Positions 8,401-14,744 of a stretch of 17,236 nt of DNA are shown here, in pieces (positions within the stretch are counted from its first letter, which is position 1; every line of letters starts with the position of its first letter). The stretch comes from an uncultured Clostridia bacterium. GTDB taxonomy: Bacteria; Bacillota; Clostridia; Oscillospirales; Acutalibacteraceae. The stretch spans positions 1 to 17,236 of the forward strand of contig CAMFTS010000017.1 in assembly GCA_945988915.1 (NCBI GenBank). The letters run 5' to 3'. The notes beneath the pieces are model-generated. The model did not search any database, was not told the origin of the DNA, and worked only from the letters and a program-made list of their open reading frames with translations. A program made the position numbers and the translations under genes.

Positions 8401-10624
8401 AGTTACTTATACTCTTACTAACACAAGCACTACACCAAGAACTGTTGCACTTAGTGTTAACTATTCATTCGAAGGCAAAACCGGTACAGCTATCGGCGGT
8501 GCTAAGAAAGCAAACACATATATGTATGTTTCTCCGAACAAGTACGACGGCTTCTATAAGACAATGTCAGCTAAGGTTGGTTCTGGTTTAGTATATGTTA
8601 ATGCCGGATACTGGCTCAGTGAATACAATTACGTTGTTACAGATCCTGCAGTATTGCAGCAGTCGGTTGAAAATATCAACTACAGACTTGAAAACTGGAG
8701 AGATACAGCTTGTGAACTTACAGAACAGGTATATACTTCAGGTAACTCAAACCTTGTTGCAAATAATGCTGAGCTTACTAAGACCAAAACGCTTGGTAAA
8801 GACGGTGCAGAAGACGGTTCCGGCAACTTCTATGTTTATCCTGTTAAATTAGCTGATACAGTTGATGTTACAACTCTTCCTTCAGGCCAGGCTTGGAGCA
8901 TTGGTACAATGAAGGTGACTATCAAAGGCAAGATTGCCGGAGCTTCAAAATCAGCTTCAGCAACAGGTGACTTCGGAACTCTTTATTATGCAGATCTTAA
9001 GGACCTTATTGATCTTTACGAGGATGAAGTTTCTAAGAAGCGTGCAGAATCTGACTACTCATCAGCTTCTTGGGCAACATACCTTGCAGCAATGCTTGAT
9101 ACATGTAAGTATATTGATATTCAGGCAATTAAAGACACAAGCCCTGCAGATTTCACAGCAAACTACACAGACGCAAAGATTGCTGAAAAGATGACAGCTT
9201 TACAGGATGCAATTAAAGGACTTAAGGTTGTTGCAGCTACAGGTGTTACACCTATTATCGAAGCTCTTGATGCATGTGAAGATCTTCCGAACGGCAGAGA
9301 TTACAACTTCCAGGATTACGCTCTCTTCGAGTACTTCAAGTATGAGAACGAAAGAACAAAAGCTCGCGCAATGATCAATAGCGCAAAGGGTCCTGTTGAA
9401 CCTACAGACCGCATCGAAAATGAAGATGCTTCTTATGATTTGATTCAGGCAATCGTTGCAGCTGAAACAAATACAAATATTAAGACAGGTATTAACGCAA
9501 CTGTTGTTGCTCCTTCTGCTGAAGAAATGACAGCTTACAATGAAGCTATTGCAAACTGGGTAGCTCCTTCATATTCAGACCTTGAAGTTCAGGATCAGGC
9601 TGAAAAGCTTCCTTACTACATGGGCTTTATGAAGAGAATTACCAAGGCAGCAGATAAGACCTTCCTCGCAAGAGAAATTGCTACTGCTGATGCTAAGAAA
9701 TATGTTGAAGCTGATTACTCAGTAGATTCTTGGGCACGTTATACTGAAGCATATGCTAATGCAGTTGCAGTTTACAATGATGCAGCAGCAAAAGAGTCTG
9801 AAGTATTTGACGTTAAGTATGAACTCATGGTTGCTCAGACACAGCTTATGGATGAATACAAGTCAATGAAAGACAATGGCTACCTGGATCGCGAACTCAA
9901 TGTAGTTGTTGAACAGGCTAACAACGTAATCGAGTACTTCGGTACTTATTACAAGCTTGCTGATGGCGTAACAGCTGATGAAGCATTTGCACAGCTCGTT
10001 AAGGCACTCGGTGTTGACTATAATGTTACAGTTGACGGTGTAAAACACGACGGTATCCTTTACTCAAGATCAGCTATTACATTCCAGCAGTATGACAGAG
10101 AAGCTACACTCAAGAACAAGAGAGCAGTTGACGCAGCTGCTGATAAACTTCGTGCAGCACTCAAGAACTTCGTTGTTGATGTTGCTGTTGAATCAACAGA
10201 CACAACAACAGTTGAACAGATCAATCAGGATGTAAGATTCATTCAGGGTATTGTTCCGGGATCAATCACATCTATCGAAACACTTCTTACAAAGGTTAAC
10301 TGTGCAACAGAAGGTACAACTCTTGTAGGCGCAGCTAACAAGGACGGTATGTTCGGTACAGGTGCTACTGTTACAGTTAAGGGACCTGGCGATGTTGACC
10401 TCGCTAAGTACTTCGTAGTTATCTACGGCGATGTAAACGGCGACGGCGCAATTGACGGTTTCGATACATTCGAAGTTAACAAGCATATGAATCGTCTTAC
10501 AACACTCCTTAACATCTATGAAACAGCTGGTGATACAACAGACGACGGTATTGTTGATGTTGATGACTATGCTCAGATCAAACTTGCAGCTGCAGGTTAT
10601 GACGCAGTTTCACAGGTAAAATAA
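5408..10624 (+). CDS. Large secreted protein with FIVAR-like repeats and C-terminal dockerin
   Basis: 1738 aa; AGGAGG lies 7 nt before ATG. Residues 1-28 are a classic signal peptide ending GAFAA. About 30-910 is a long region rich in Leu/Asn helices and Trp/Tyr with no domain I recognise. About 915-1160 looks beta-rich, with APGESVTYTLTNTS-type Ig-like strands. Two related helical segments, DYSSASWATYLAAM (about 1211) and DYSVDSWARYTEAY (about 1435), resemble FIVAR repeats of cell-surface proteins; ADKLRAALKNF near 1580 fits a FIVAR end. A small module (1611-1673) precedes a dockerin (about 1675-1732) whose two calcium loops are DVNGDGAIDGFD and DTTDDGIVDVDD, both keeping key acidic positions. 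There is no visible glycoside hydrolase or protease motif. Heavy preference for TCA, ACA, CTT, AAC and TTC codons suggests high expression. A role as an adhesin or structural surface protein displayed through a cohesin is inferred. Confidence 0.88.
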   Translation: MKKSVKLLSVLLTVLMIFSSVSVGAFAAKTSYRTAANLDALDAYSPYGTVTRLSSEERMSILFDSLDGLLMANPSLNMGQLFNVAGLSLTINLTSVNNICGTVDNVYKLLNNTLVKIVKGLLGVIADAKVNTWQTGMTREKVDQLTIVAELFELLSNNTTLVETVLTDGLDLGVASSALGDMTALNKAITNLPVLINGIVLPLMSRQDDDAAQRAVLGNTASDLVAVAQNFVNGLFTKPMSWTSYRVDKAGNDLGYTLPLPSEADGTTRYFVKSADGKEITQWDYKYAGALGDPAAGYVETVTYTLSDTEEFEGSGTYLYKAPEGYEGDQSLKWYKADGKADANGNIQSSYWLPSVKDAFENGTLSLQINGTDTALDLIYRFIPYVFAEMAPVVLNGSIKKLIAEAFDVVFTELGGKGSEAVAAEASATGNPDGFFTRAQEYYTWEYSDYKVINGVPYYRFQDTYFKGEIPSNISTYYDLINWDWVITDDFMNEFIPASSSSGRILTNLNNFVRKVINTCVGDKYKAEVLARWEAGDNSKVPTNILNTARYLMTIAPTEVFGDFYDTAQFYDVMMTTGDVHQSIIAVACQLIKMIMPQISFSDDIVNEPILAVAAAVVRELCTQLMPSYDFDAMIYSNYETRKLLPGKDADYWLDTILYMGVNLGMFYLRNLADLGEDDNTNGYYAVMKNLGAIPSSGTADAMKFTATSQYVGGTANSANASWLYMVDWIVDWALETDIEWCWHFNRLVNVGETVSLTTYENPLKKIDNVLLTLLPLDQILNATGLDNTTYGSNTFTEAILKGGLIDGISNLDLPKLVGILNVPSGILTSANIIDQLVVVIRNLLNNILYKVAGNANIIDPAVINSAATLLNHNNLKATVKTLVGKLYTAYNNGLLDPILPLVNFFIGWKTDPQVFSNPTLTFTNSEGTNYYYTAGTETLTVKNSSSGMLLKHRSDNKTDKSNLGSPDGAYTITLAGITSNDGTISAAATDAIAPGESVTYTLTNTSTTPRTVALSVNYSFEGKTGTAIGGAKKANTYMYVSPNKYDGFYKTMSAKVGSGLVYVNAGYWLSEYNYVVTDPAVLQQSVENINYRLENWRDTACELTEQVYTSGNSNLVANNAELTKTKTLGKDGAEDGSGNFYVYPVKLADTVDVTTLPSGQAWSIGTMKVTIKGKIAGASKSASATGDFGTLYYADLKDLIDLYEDEVSKKRAESDYSSASWATYLAAMLDTCKYIDIQAIKDTSPADFTANYTDAKIAEKMTALQDAIKGLKVVAATGVTPIIEALDACEDLPNGRDYNFQDYALFEYFKYENERTKARAMINSAKGPVEPTDRIENEDASYDLIQAIVAAETNTNIKTGINATVVAPSAEEMTAYNEAIANWVAPSYSDLEVQDQAEKLPYYMGFMKRITKAADKTFLAREIATADAKKYVEADYSVDSWARYTEAYANAVAVYNDAAAKESEVFDVKYELMVAQTQLMDEYKSMKDNGYLDRELNVVVEQANNVIEYFGTYYKLADGVTADEAFAQLVKALGVDYNVTVDGVKHDGILYSRSAITFQQYDREATLKNKRAVDAAADKLRAALKNFVVDVAVESTDTTTVEQINQDVRFIQGIVPGSITSIETLLTKVNCATEGTTLVGAANKDGMFGTGATVTVKGPGDVDLAKYFVVIYGDVNGDGAIDGFDTFEVNKHMNRLTTLLNIYETAGDTTDDGIVDVDDYAQIKLAAAGYDAVSQVK

Positions 10625-10663
10625 TTGAACTTAATTAAAAAGTTCGGTTAACTGATTAAACGG

Positions 10664-10697
10664 GCGGTGGTGTTGATCACCACATCGGCACCACCGC
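10664..10697 (+). other. Stable hairpin in the 3' region of the large secreted protein gene
   Basis: Perfect 9-bp GC-rich stem GCGGTGGTG (10664-10672) with CACCACCGC (10689-10697), 16-nt loop, 40 nt after the stop codon. It is followed by TTACAAAAAAAC rather than a T run, so it is a weak terminator candidate and may instead protect the 3' end of the mRNA. Confidence 0.5.
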
Positions 10698-10737
10698 TTA
10701 CAAAAAAACATTTTAAAAAGAATATTACTTTAACACA

Positions 10738-10813
10738 TTTAATCTTAAGCATTTCTTTTGAGCTGCAGGGTTGCCGAATCGGCAGCACCACAGCCGATTG
10801 GGATAAGATTAAA
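10738..10813 (+). ncRNA. Foldable element between the two dockerin genes
   Basis: A perfect 10-bp helix, TTTAATCTTA (10738-10747) with TAAGATTAAA (10804-10813), encloses a GC-richer core. The core can form AATCGGC/GCCGATT (10777-10783 with 10793-10799) or the mutually exclusive TGCCGA/TCGGCA (10772-10777 with 10779-10784) and GCTGC/GCAGC (10762-10766 with 10782-10786). It lies upstream of the next promoter, so it would sit in the 3' UTR of the large gene or in a separate RNA. No coding capacity is seen in the 314-bp gap; family unknown. Confidence 0.35.
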
Positions 10814-10877
10814 GACAGAGTGATAGCTGTTTTTGATGTTCCGTGACTCAAAAAATGTGAATGTCAAAAATTTGTTA

Positions 10878-10906
10878 TTGACATTTTTAAAGATTAAGTG
10901 TATATT
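10878..10906 (+). promoter_or_regulatory. Strong sigma-A promoter of the cohesin-like operon, overlapped by an inverted repeat
   Basis: TTGACA (10878-10883), 17-bp spacer, TATATT (10901-10906); the start site would be near 10913, about 26 nt before ATG 10939. The -35 box is the right arm of an inverted repeat, AATGTCAA (10860-10867) and TTGACATT (10878-10885). This is the place where a repressor would block polymerase. Confidence 0.75.
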
Positions 10907-10938
10907 AATTGGGAAAATAGAATAAGGAGGCAAAAATT

Positions 10939-12096
10939 ATGACAAAATCTAAAAAGATTTTGAGCCTTGCTTTAGCTATAGTTATGGCACTTAGTGTACT
11001 TTCACTTAGTGCATTTGCTGCTAAGACAACTCCTACTGCAAATATTTCAGTTACTGCTTCAAAAGAAACTGAAATTGCTAATGGTGAAACAATCACTATT
11101 ACAGTTGCAGCTACAGCTTCAGAAGACTATTTCGTAGGTCCTATGTCAATTCCGGTTACATTTGACTCTGCGCTCTTCACAGCTGGTAATGTTGTTGCAT
11201 CTGACCTCTTCGGCGCAGGCACAACAGAAGTTGTTACAAACACAACAGAAGCAGGCAAAGTTACAGCTGTTATTACACCTGATACAACAGGTACTCCTGT
11301 TGCAACTAACCTCAACGGCGCAAGCGTAACATTATTTACATTTGAACTTACTGCTATTGCAGATGCAGGTTCATGCGATGTTGCTGTAGTTGCAGATCAG
11401 AAAACAACTACAAATCCGACAGGTAAACTCTATATCGGTTCTTTCGACGGTTCTGATGCCAGAACAGCTGAACTCACAACTGTTGGCCAGACTCTCGTAT
11501 TAGACGCTGCAACCGTTAATGTTACTATCGGTTCTGCTATGTTACCTGCAGACCTTGAACTTACAGCTCTCGGCGAAACAAACGGTATTAAGATTGACAC
11601 ACATAAGACCTTTGGTGGCGCTTATGACGGTGCTGTTTACGGTTTCCCGCAGTTAGCGGCAAACACATTTGCGACAAAAACATACCTTACAAACAATCTC
11701 CAGGCTACTAACGGAGGTTCTTTGTCATTCACAAAAACTATCGGTACTACCGGTTTCGGTACAGGTACTCTCATTACAGTAACGAATGCTGACACAACAG
11801 AAAGCAAGAAGTACATTGTTATCATCTTTGGTGATGTTGATGGTAATGGATTGATTAATACAAAGGATTCCTCTGCTACAAAATCAGCAATCAAAGACGC
11901 TAGTGTAGCACCTGTTAACTCGGTTAAGAGAATGGCAGCTAACTGTGCCGGTACAGCTGCAGCTGCGTTGAATATGATTAACACAGCAGATGCAGCCGCT
12001 GTTAAGTACTTCATTAAAAACAAGCAGTTTAGTGCTACATCAACTGTTATAACACTTGCTAACGCACACTTTAAAGCAAACACATATTATCAATAA
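10939..12096 (+). CDS. Secreted protein with cohesin-like domain and C-terminal dockerin-type module
   Basis: 385 aa; AAGGAGG lies 8 nt before ATG. Residues 1-28 form a signal peptide ending SAFAAKT, almost the same cleavage region as in the 1738-aa protein. Residues about 34-197 form a beta-sandwich-like domain with the layout of cohesin-type domains: GETITITVAA, then IPVTFDSALF, a mid-domain loop, then LFTFELTAIADAGSCDVAV. A linker module (233-297) is followed by a dockerin. Its first calcium loop, D299-x-D-x-N-G-x-I-N-x-x-D310, is intact. The second (about 340-351) keeps only N348 and D351, with Ala340, Ala342 and Leu344 at the usual ligand positions, so it is degenerate. First gene of a three-gene unit: 55 nt separate it from the next gene and no terminator is evident. 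A bridging protein bearing both interaction types is inferred. Confidence 0.85.
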   Translation: MTKSKKILSLALAIVMALSVLSLSAFAAKTTPTANISVTASKETEIANGETITITVAATASEDYFVGPMSIPVTFDSALFTAGNVVASDLFGAGTTEVVTNTTEAGKVTAVITPDTTGTPVATNLNGASVTLFTFELTAIADAGSCDVAVVADQKTTTNPTGKLYIGSFDGSDARTAELTTVGQTLVLDAATVNVTIGSAMLPADLELTALGETNGIKIDTHKTFGGAYDGAVYGFPQLAANTFATKTYLTNNLQATNGGSLSFTKTIGTTGFGTGTLITVTNADTTESKKYIVIIFGDVDGNGLINTKDSSATKSAIKDASVAPVNSVKRMAANCAGTAAAALNMINTADAAAVKYFIKNKQFSATSTVITLANAHFKANTYYQ

Positions 12097-12151
12097 TACT
12101 GATACAATGTTGTATTAAGTTTTGATAAAAATTTTATTGGAGGATAAACGT

Positions 12152-13312
12152 ATGAGAAATGTTAAAAAAGCATTAGGTATCGTAATGATACTTGCTATGC
12201 TTCTTAACGTCGTTGCTCTTGCAGCTTATGCAGCAATTCCGAGCGATACAGTTTGTGAAGTTACTGTCGAAGCGGATAAAGCAACATATGCCCCGGGTGA
12301 CGAAATTACTTTAACAATCTATGGTCAAACATCATCTAGCTGTCCTGGTATTGAAATGGCTGGTCAATATATCTTTGGCTATGATTCTGCCGCTATTGAA
12401 CCATATTCAGACAGTGTTGACCTTACTCAACATGGCTTCACAGCGGCACCTGCTCATGCTGCAGCATTTGATAATAGCATGTCACAGATAGCATTACATC
12501 ATGAGCTTATAGGCATGGGGACAACAGTTTCGAACGGAGATATGATGATTGGTTACTTCATTGCTGAAGATAGTGCAACCTATGTTCCGGCAGTTGCTGA
12601 AAGAGTTCAACTTTTCTCTGTCAAGATGAGAGTTTCTGCTACAGCTGCACCCGGTGATTACACAATCGCTTTCAACCGTGCTTCATGGGATGACGGCAAC
12701 TGTTACATTCAAGACGAGTTAGCCGATGGTCTTTATGGTGCTGGTTTTTGTACACCAGCGGATCTTGGTTACTCAGAAAGCACTATGTTCGCTTTCAAAG
12801 ACGTAACAATCCATGTTGGCGCAGCTGGTCCTGTAGTTGACAAGGCTGCTCAGCAGGTTAAGTTCACACCGGACGGTGCAGGCGTTGCTGACGATTTCAA
12901 ACTCAGAGTTAAATCTGTAATTACAGACGCTGACTGGGATGCTTACTTTGCAAACACAGGCGTTGCTTCTGCATCAACAGATGCAATTCAGTCAGTTGGT
13001 ATCGTAGCATACAAGGGAACAACAGGCTTTGATGGTGATGTTGCTAAGGGCGTTGTAAACGGCACTCCTGCAGCAAACTATGAAGCTGCTCAAACAACTT
13101 ACATTCAGAAGGCTGACGATGCTTCAGACGCATACTTCGGTGCTATTATTAACCTTAAGCACTCAACATGTGATTATGATATCACATACATGGGATTTGT
13201 TAAGTATCTTGACGATTCCGGTGCTCCACAGGTTATCTTCTATCCGGCATCATATGTAGCAGGCGTATCTACAAATTACGATATGGCTAAGAATGCTTTC
13301 TTAGGCGCTTAA
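12152..13312 (+). CDS. Secreted cohesin-like protein with C-terminal beta domain
   Basis: 386 aa from ATG 12152, chosen because GGAGG (12139-12143) lies 8 nt upstream; the longer frame from TTG 12122 would put that site within the gene. Signal peptide about 1-28 (ends AAYAA). Residues about 32-223 resemble the cohesin-like domain of the preceding protein: YAPGDEITLTI, then YIFGYDSAAI, then QLFSVKMRVSATAAPGDYTI. The unusually many cysteines (35, 64, 184, 200 and one in the STCDYD segment) could form disulfides. About 229-386 is a separate domain with SVGIVAYKG, AYFGAIINLKH and DITYMGFVKYL strands. It recalls a C-terminal domain seen in other secreted Clostridia proteins, though I cannot name the family. 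No dockerin is present. Second gene of the unit, followed 47 nt later by the 40-aa peptide. Confidence 0.82.
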   Translation: MRNVKKALGIVMILAMLLNVVALAAYAAIPSDTVCEVTVEADKATYAPGDEITLTIYGQTSSSCPGIEMAGQYIFGYDSAAIEPYSDSVDLTQHGFTAAPAHAAAFDNSMSQIALHHELIGMGTTVSNGDMMIGYFIAEDSATYVPAVAERVQLFSVKMRVSATAAPGDYTIAFNRASWDDGNCYIQDELADGLYGAGFCTPADLGYSESTMFAFKDVTIHVGAAGPVVDKAAQQVKFTPDGAGVADDFKLRVKSVITDADWDAYFANTGVASASTDAIQSVGIVAYKGTTGFDGDVAKGVVNGTPAANYEAAQTTYIQKADDASDAYFGAIINLKHSTCDYDITYMGFVKYLDDSGAPQVIFYPASYVAGVSTNYDMAKNAFLGA

Positions 13313-13359
13313 TTGCCTTTGAATTTACATTTAGCTGAATTTGAGAGGAGTAAAATTTG

Positions 13360-13482
13360 ATGAAACAAATTTATACTGCGCCTGATTTTGAAGTTTCAGT
13401 TTATGATGTTGACGATATCATTACAATTTCTGTTGGTACCGGTCCTGTTGAGGGCGGCGACAGTGGTTGGGTTGATATCTAA
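13360..13482 (+). CDS. Small 40-aa peptide ending in Gly/Asp-rich tail
   Basis: 40 aa (starts MKQIYTAPDFEVSVYDVDDI, ends VEGGDSGWVDI). The start is supported by GAGGAG (13345-13350) 9 nt before ATG, and the gene sits 47 nt after the second cohesin-like gene and 39 nt before a strong terminator, as the last cistron of the unit. It has no signal peptide. The composition is acidic: an N-terminal Y-x-x-P-x-(F)-E-V segment, an alternating D/V/I middle ending in DDIITISVGTG, and a Gly-rich tail with one Trp. Small peptides of this general layout (Tyr-x-x-Pro, Asp-x-Ile, Gly-rich C-terminus) are, to my memory, common but uncharacterised in Clostridia. Possible roles are a ribosomally made modified peptide precursor, a small partner protein or a regulatory peptide; no modifying enzyme is nearby. 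Confidence 0.75.
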   Translation: MKQIYTAPDFEVSVYDVDDIITISVGTGPVEGGDSGWVDI

Positions 13483-13521
13483 TCACAACTTAAGCACTTA
13501 GGCGCTTAAAGAAATAAAATT

Positions 13522-13552
13522 CGCAGGGTAAGTAATTACCCTGCGTTTTTTG
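13522..13552 (+). terminator. Strong rho-independent terminator of the cohesin-like operon
   Basis: Perfect 10-bp stem CGCAGGGTAA (13522-13531) with TTACCCTGCG (13536-13545), GTAA tetraloop, then TTTTTTG. Its tetraloop is the same as that of the terminator at 618-647. Confidence 0.95.
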
Positions 13553-13579
13553 TTTAATAATACCTTCTTTACATAAAAT

Positions 13580-13606
13580 AACGGCGTGAGAATTTCTCAC
13601 GCCGTT
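13580..13606 (-). terminator. Terminator of the minus-strand dehydrogenase gene
   Basis: A 27-bp palindrome with perfect 13-nt arms around a central T (11-bp stem AACGGCGTGAG with CTCACGCCGTT plus loop). On the minus strand it is followed by ATTTTATG-like T-rich sequence and lies 13 nt after the stop codon. It also protects against readthrough from the plus-strand operon, so it may act in both directions. Confidence 0.88.
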
Positions 13607-13618
13607 TACACTTTATAA

Positions 13619-14578
13619 TCAGTTGACAACATTCTGAGGACTGCCGTTAAAATATGCCTTAAAATTGTCTTGTAATATTGACATAAGTCTTGCCCTTGTT
13701 TCATAGCCTGCCCACGCAATATGAGGTGTGATATAGCAGTTTTTCGCAGTTAACAGCGGATTATCCGCGGTCGGAGGCTCAGTTGACAGCACATCAACAG
13801 CCGCGCCTGCAATTCTTCCCGAATTCAACGCTTCGGCAAGTGCTTTTTCATCAACAACCTGCCCTCTTGAAGTGTTGATTAAATATGCTGACGGCTTGCA
13901 TTTATTTATAAATTCCCAATTCAACATATTTTCGGTTTCGGGTGTGAGAGGACAGTGAAAAGAAATTATATCGGATTCGCCTGCTAATTCGTCAAGCGTT
14001 CCCCATTTGAAATTATTTCTGTGCGATTGGTCGGTTTTATGTCCTGAGTAAGCTATTATTTTCATTCCGTAAGCTTCTGCAATATCGGCAACTGCCTGAC
14101 CGATTTTACCAAAGCCGACAATACCGATAGTTTTTCCGTAAAGCTCTACAAGCGGTTGTTTCCAATAGCAGAAGTCGGGACAACTGCTCCAACCGCCGTT
14201 TTTTACATCGTGAGAGTGAAGTCCTACTCCGTTACAAAGCTCCGAAATAAATGCGAAGACGAGCTGTGCAACCGCCATAGTTGAATATGCCGGTATATTT
14301 GAAACAGGAATTCCGCGCTCACGGGCATATTTGCAATCGACAACATTGTATCCCGTTGAAAGTAATGCAATAAATTTTACATTCTTCATTTGCTCTATTA
14401 CTTCTTTTCTCAGCGGTGTTTTATTTGTTATTACAATATCTGCATCCTTTGTTCGTTCGACTATTTTATCAGCCGGAGTTCTGTCAAAGATTTCAGCTTC
14501 TCCGTATTGCGTCAGCCAATCCCAGGACAAATCACCCGGATTTGTAGTGAAGGCATCAAGAATGACTATTTTCGGCAT
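13619..14578 (-). CDS. D-2-hydroxyacid dehydrogenase, glycerate dehydrogenase type (hprA-like)
   Basis: 319 aa, the usual length. It would reduce a 2-keto acid such as hydroxypyruvate to the D-2-hydroxy acid with NAD(P)H in the cytoplasm. The start is backed by AAGGAGGAAATAAT before the ATG. The N-terminal substrate domain carries NPGDLSW, TNKTPL and LLSTGYNVVD (73-81). The nucleotide-binding motif is GFGKIG (155-160). The catalytic trio is R238 (NTSRG), E267 (STEPP) and H286 (TPHIAW). NPGDLSWDWL and YDRTP-like FDRTPAD features match glycerate dehydrogenases better than D-lactate or phosphoglycerate dehydrogenases, but substrate remains inference. It is a single-gene transcript convergent with the cohesin-like operon and divergent from the membrane-protein/galactokinase genes. 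Confidence 0.93.
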   Translation of the reverse strand: MPKIVILDAFTTNPGDLSWDWLTQYGEAEIFDRTPADKIVERTKDADIVITNKTPLRKEVIEQMKNVKFIALLSTGYNVVDCKYARERGIPVSNIPAYSTMAVAQLVFAFISELCNGVGLHSHDVKNGGWSSCPDFCYWKQPLVELYGKTIGIVGFGKIGQAVADIAEAYGMKIIAYSGHKTDQSHRNNFKWGTLDELAGESDIISFHCPLTPETENMLNWEFINKCKPSAYLINTSRGQVVDEKALAEALNSGRIAGAAVDVLSTEPPTADNPLLTAKNCYITPHIAWAGYETRARLMSILQDNFKAYFNGSPQNVVN

Positions 14579-14675
14579 ATTATTTCCTCCTTGAGTTTTA
14601 ATATATTTATTGTATCACAAAAATCATATTAAGAACACTAAAAAGTATTTTATGCTATAAAAAATGCTTAAATTC

Positions 14676-14704
14676 TTGACCTTGTAAAGAATATGTTATA
14701 AAAT
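14676..14704 (+). promoter_or_regulatory. Predicted sigma-A promoter of the membrane-protein/galactokinase operon
   Basis: TTGACC (14676-14681), 17-bp spacer, TAAAAT (14699-14704), predicting a start near 14711. This is after ATG 14709, which argues that translation begins further downstream. An alternative -10, TATAAA at 14697-14702, would have only a 15-bp spacer. Confidence 0.55.
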
Positions 14705-14744
14705 TATAATGAAAATTTATGCGAAAGAGGTGACAACAAACAGT

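Noticed and set aside
10664..10697. Rho-independent terminator for the large secreted protein gene
   Set aside because: The stem is strong but the following sequence is A-rich with no T run, so it was recorded only as a hairpin.
11637..12083. 148-aa hydrophobic open frame on the minus strand
   Set aside because: Fully within the dockerin-bearing gene; apparent hydrophobicity comes from reverse-complemented Thr/Ala codons.
12100..12120. Terminator between the two cohesin-like genes
   Set aside because: ATACA/TGTAT is a weak 5-bp stem without a T run, and the ribosome binding site follows closely; readthrough is more likely.
14709..14744. Upstream start codon ATG 14709 for the TVP38/TMEM64 protein
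   Set aside because: It has no Shine-Dalgarno sequence and lies at or before the predicted transcription start; ATG 14745 is favoured although not certain.
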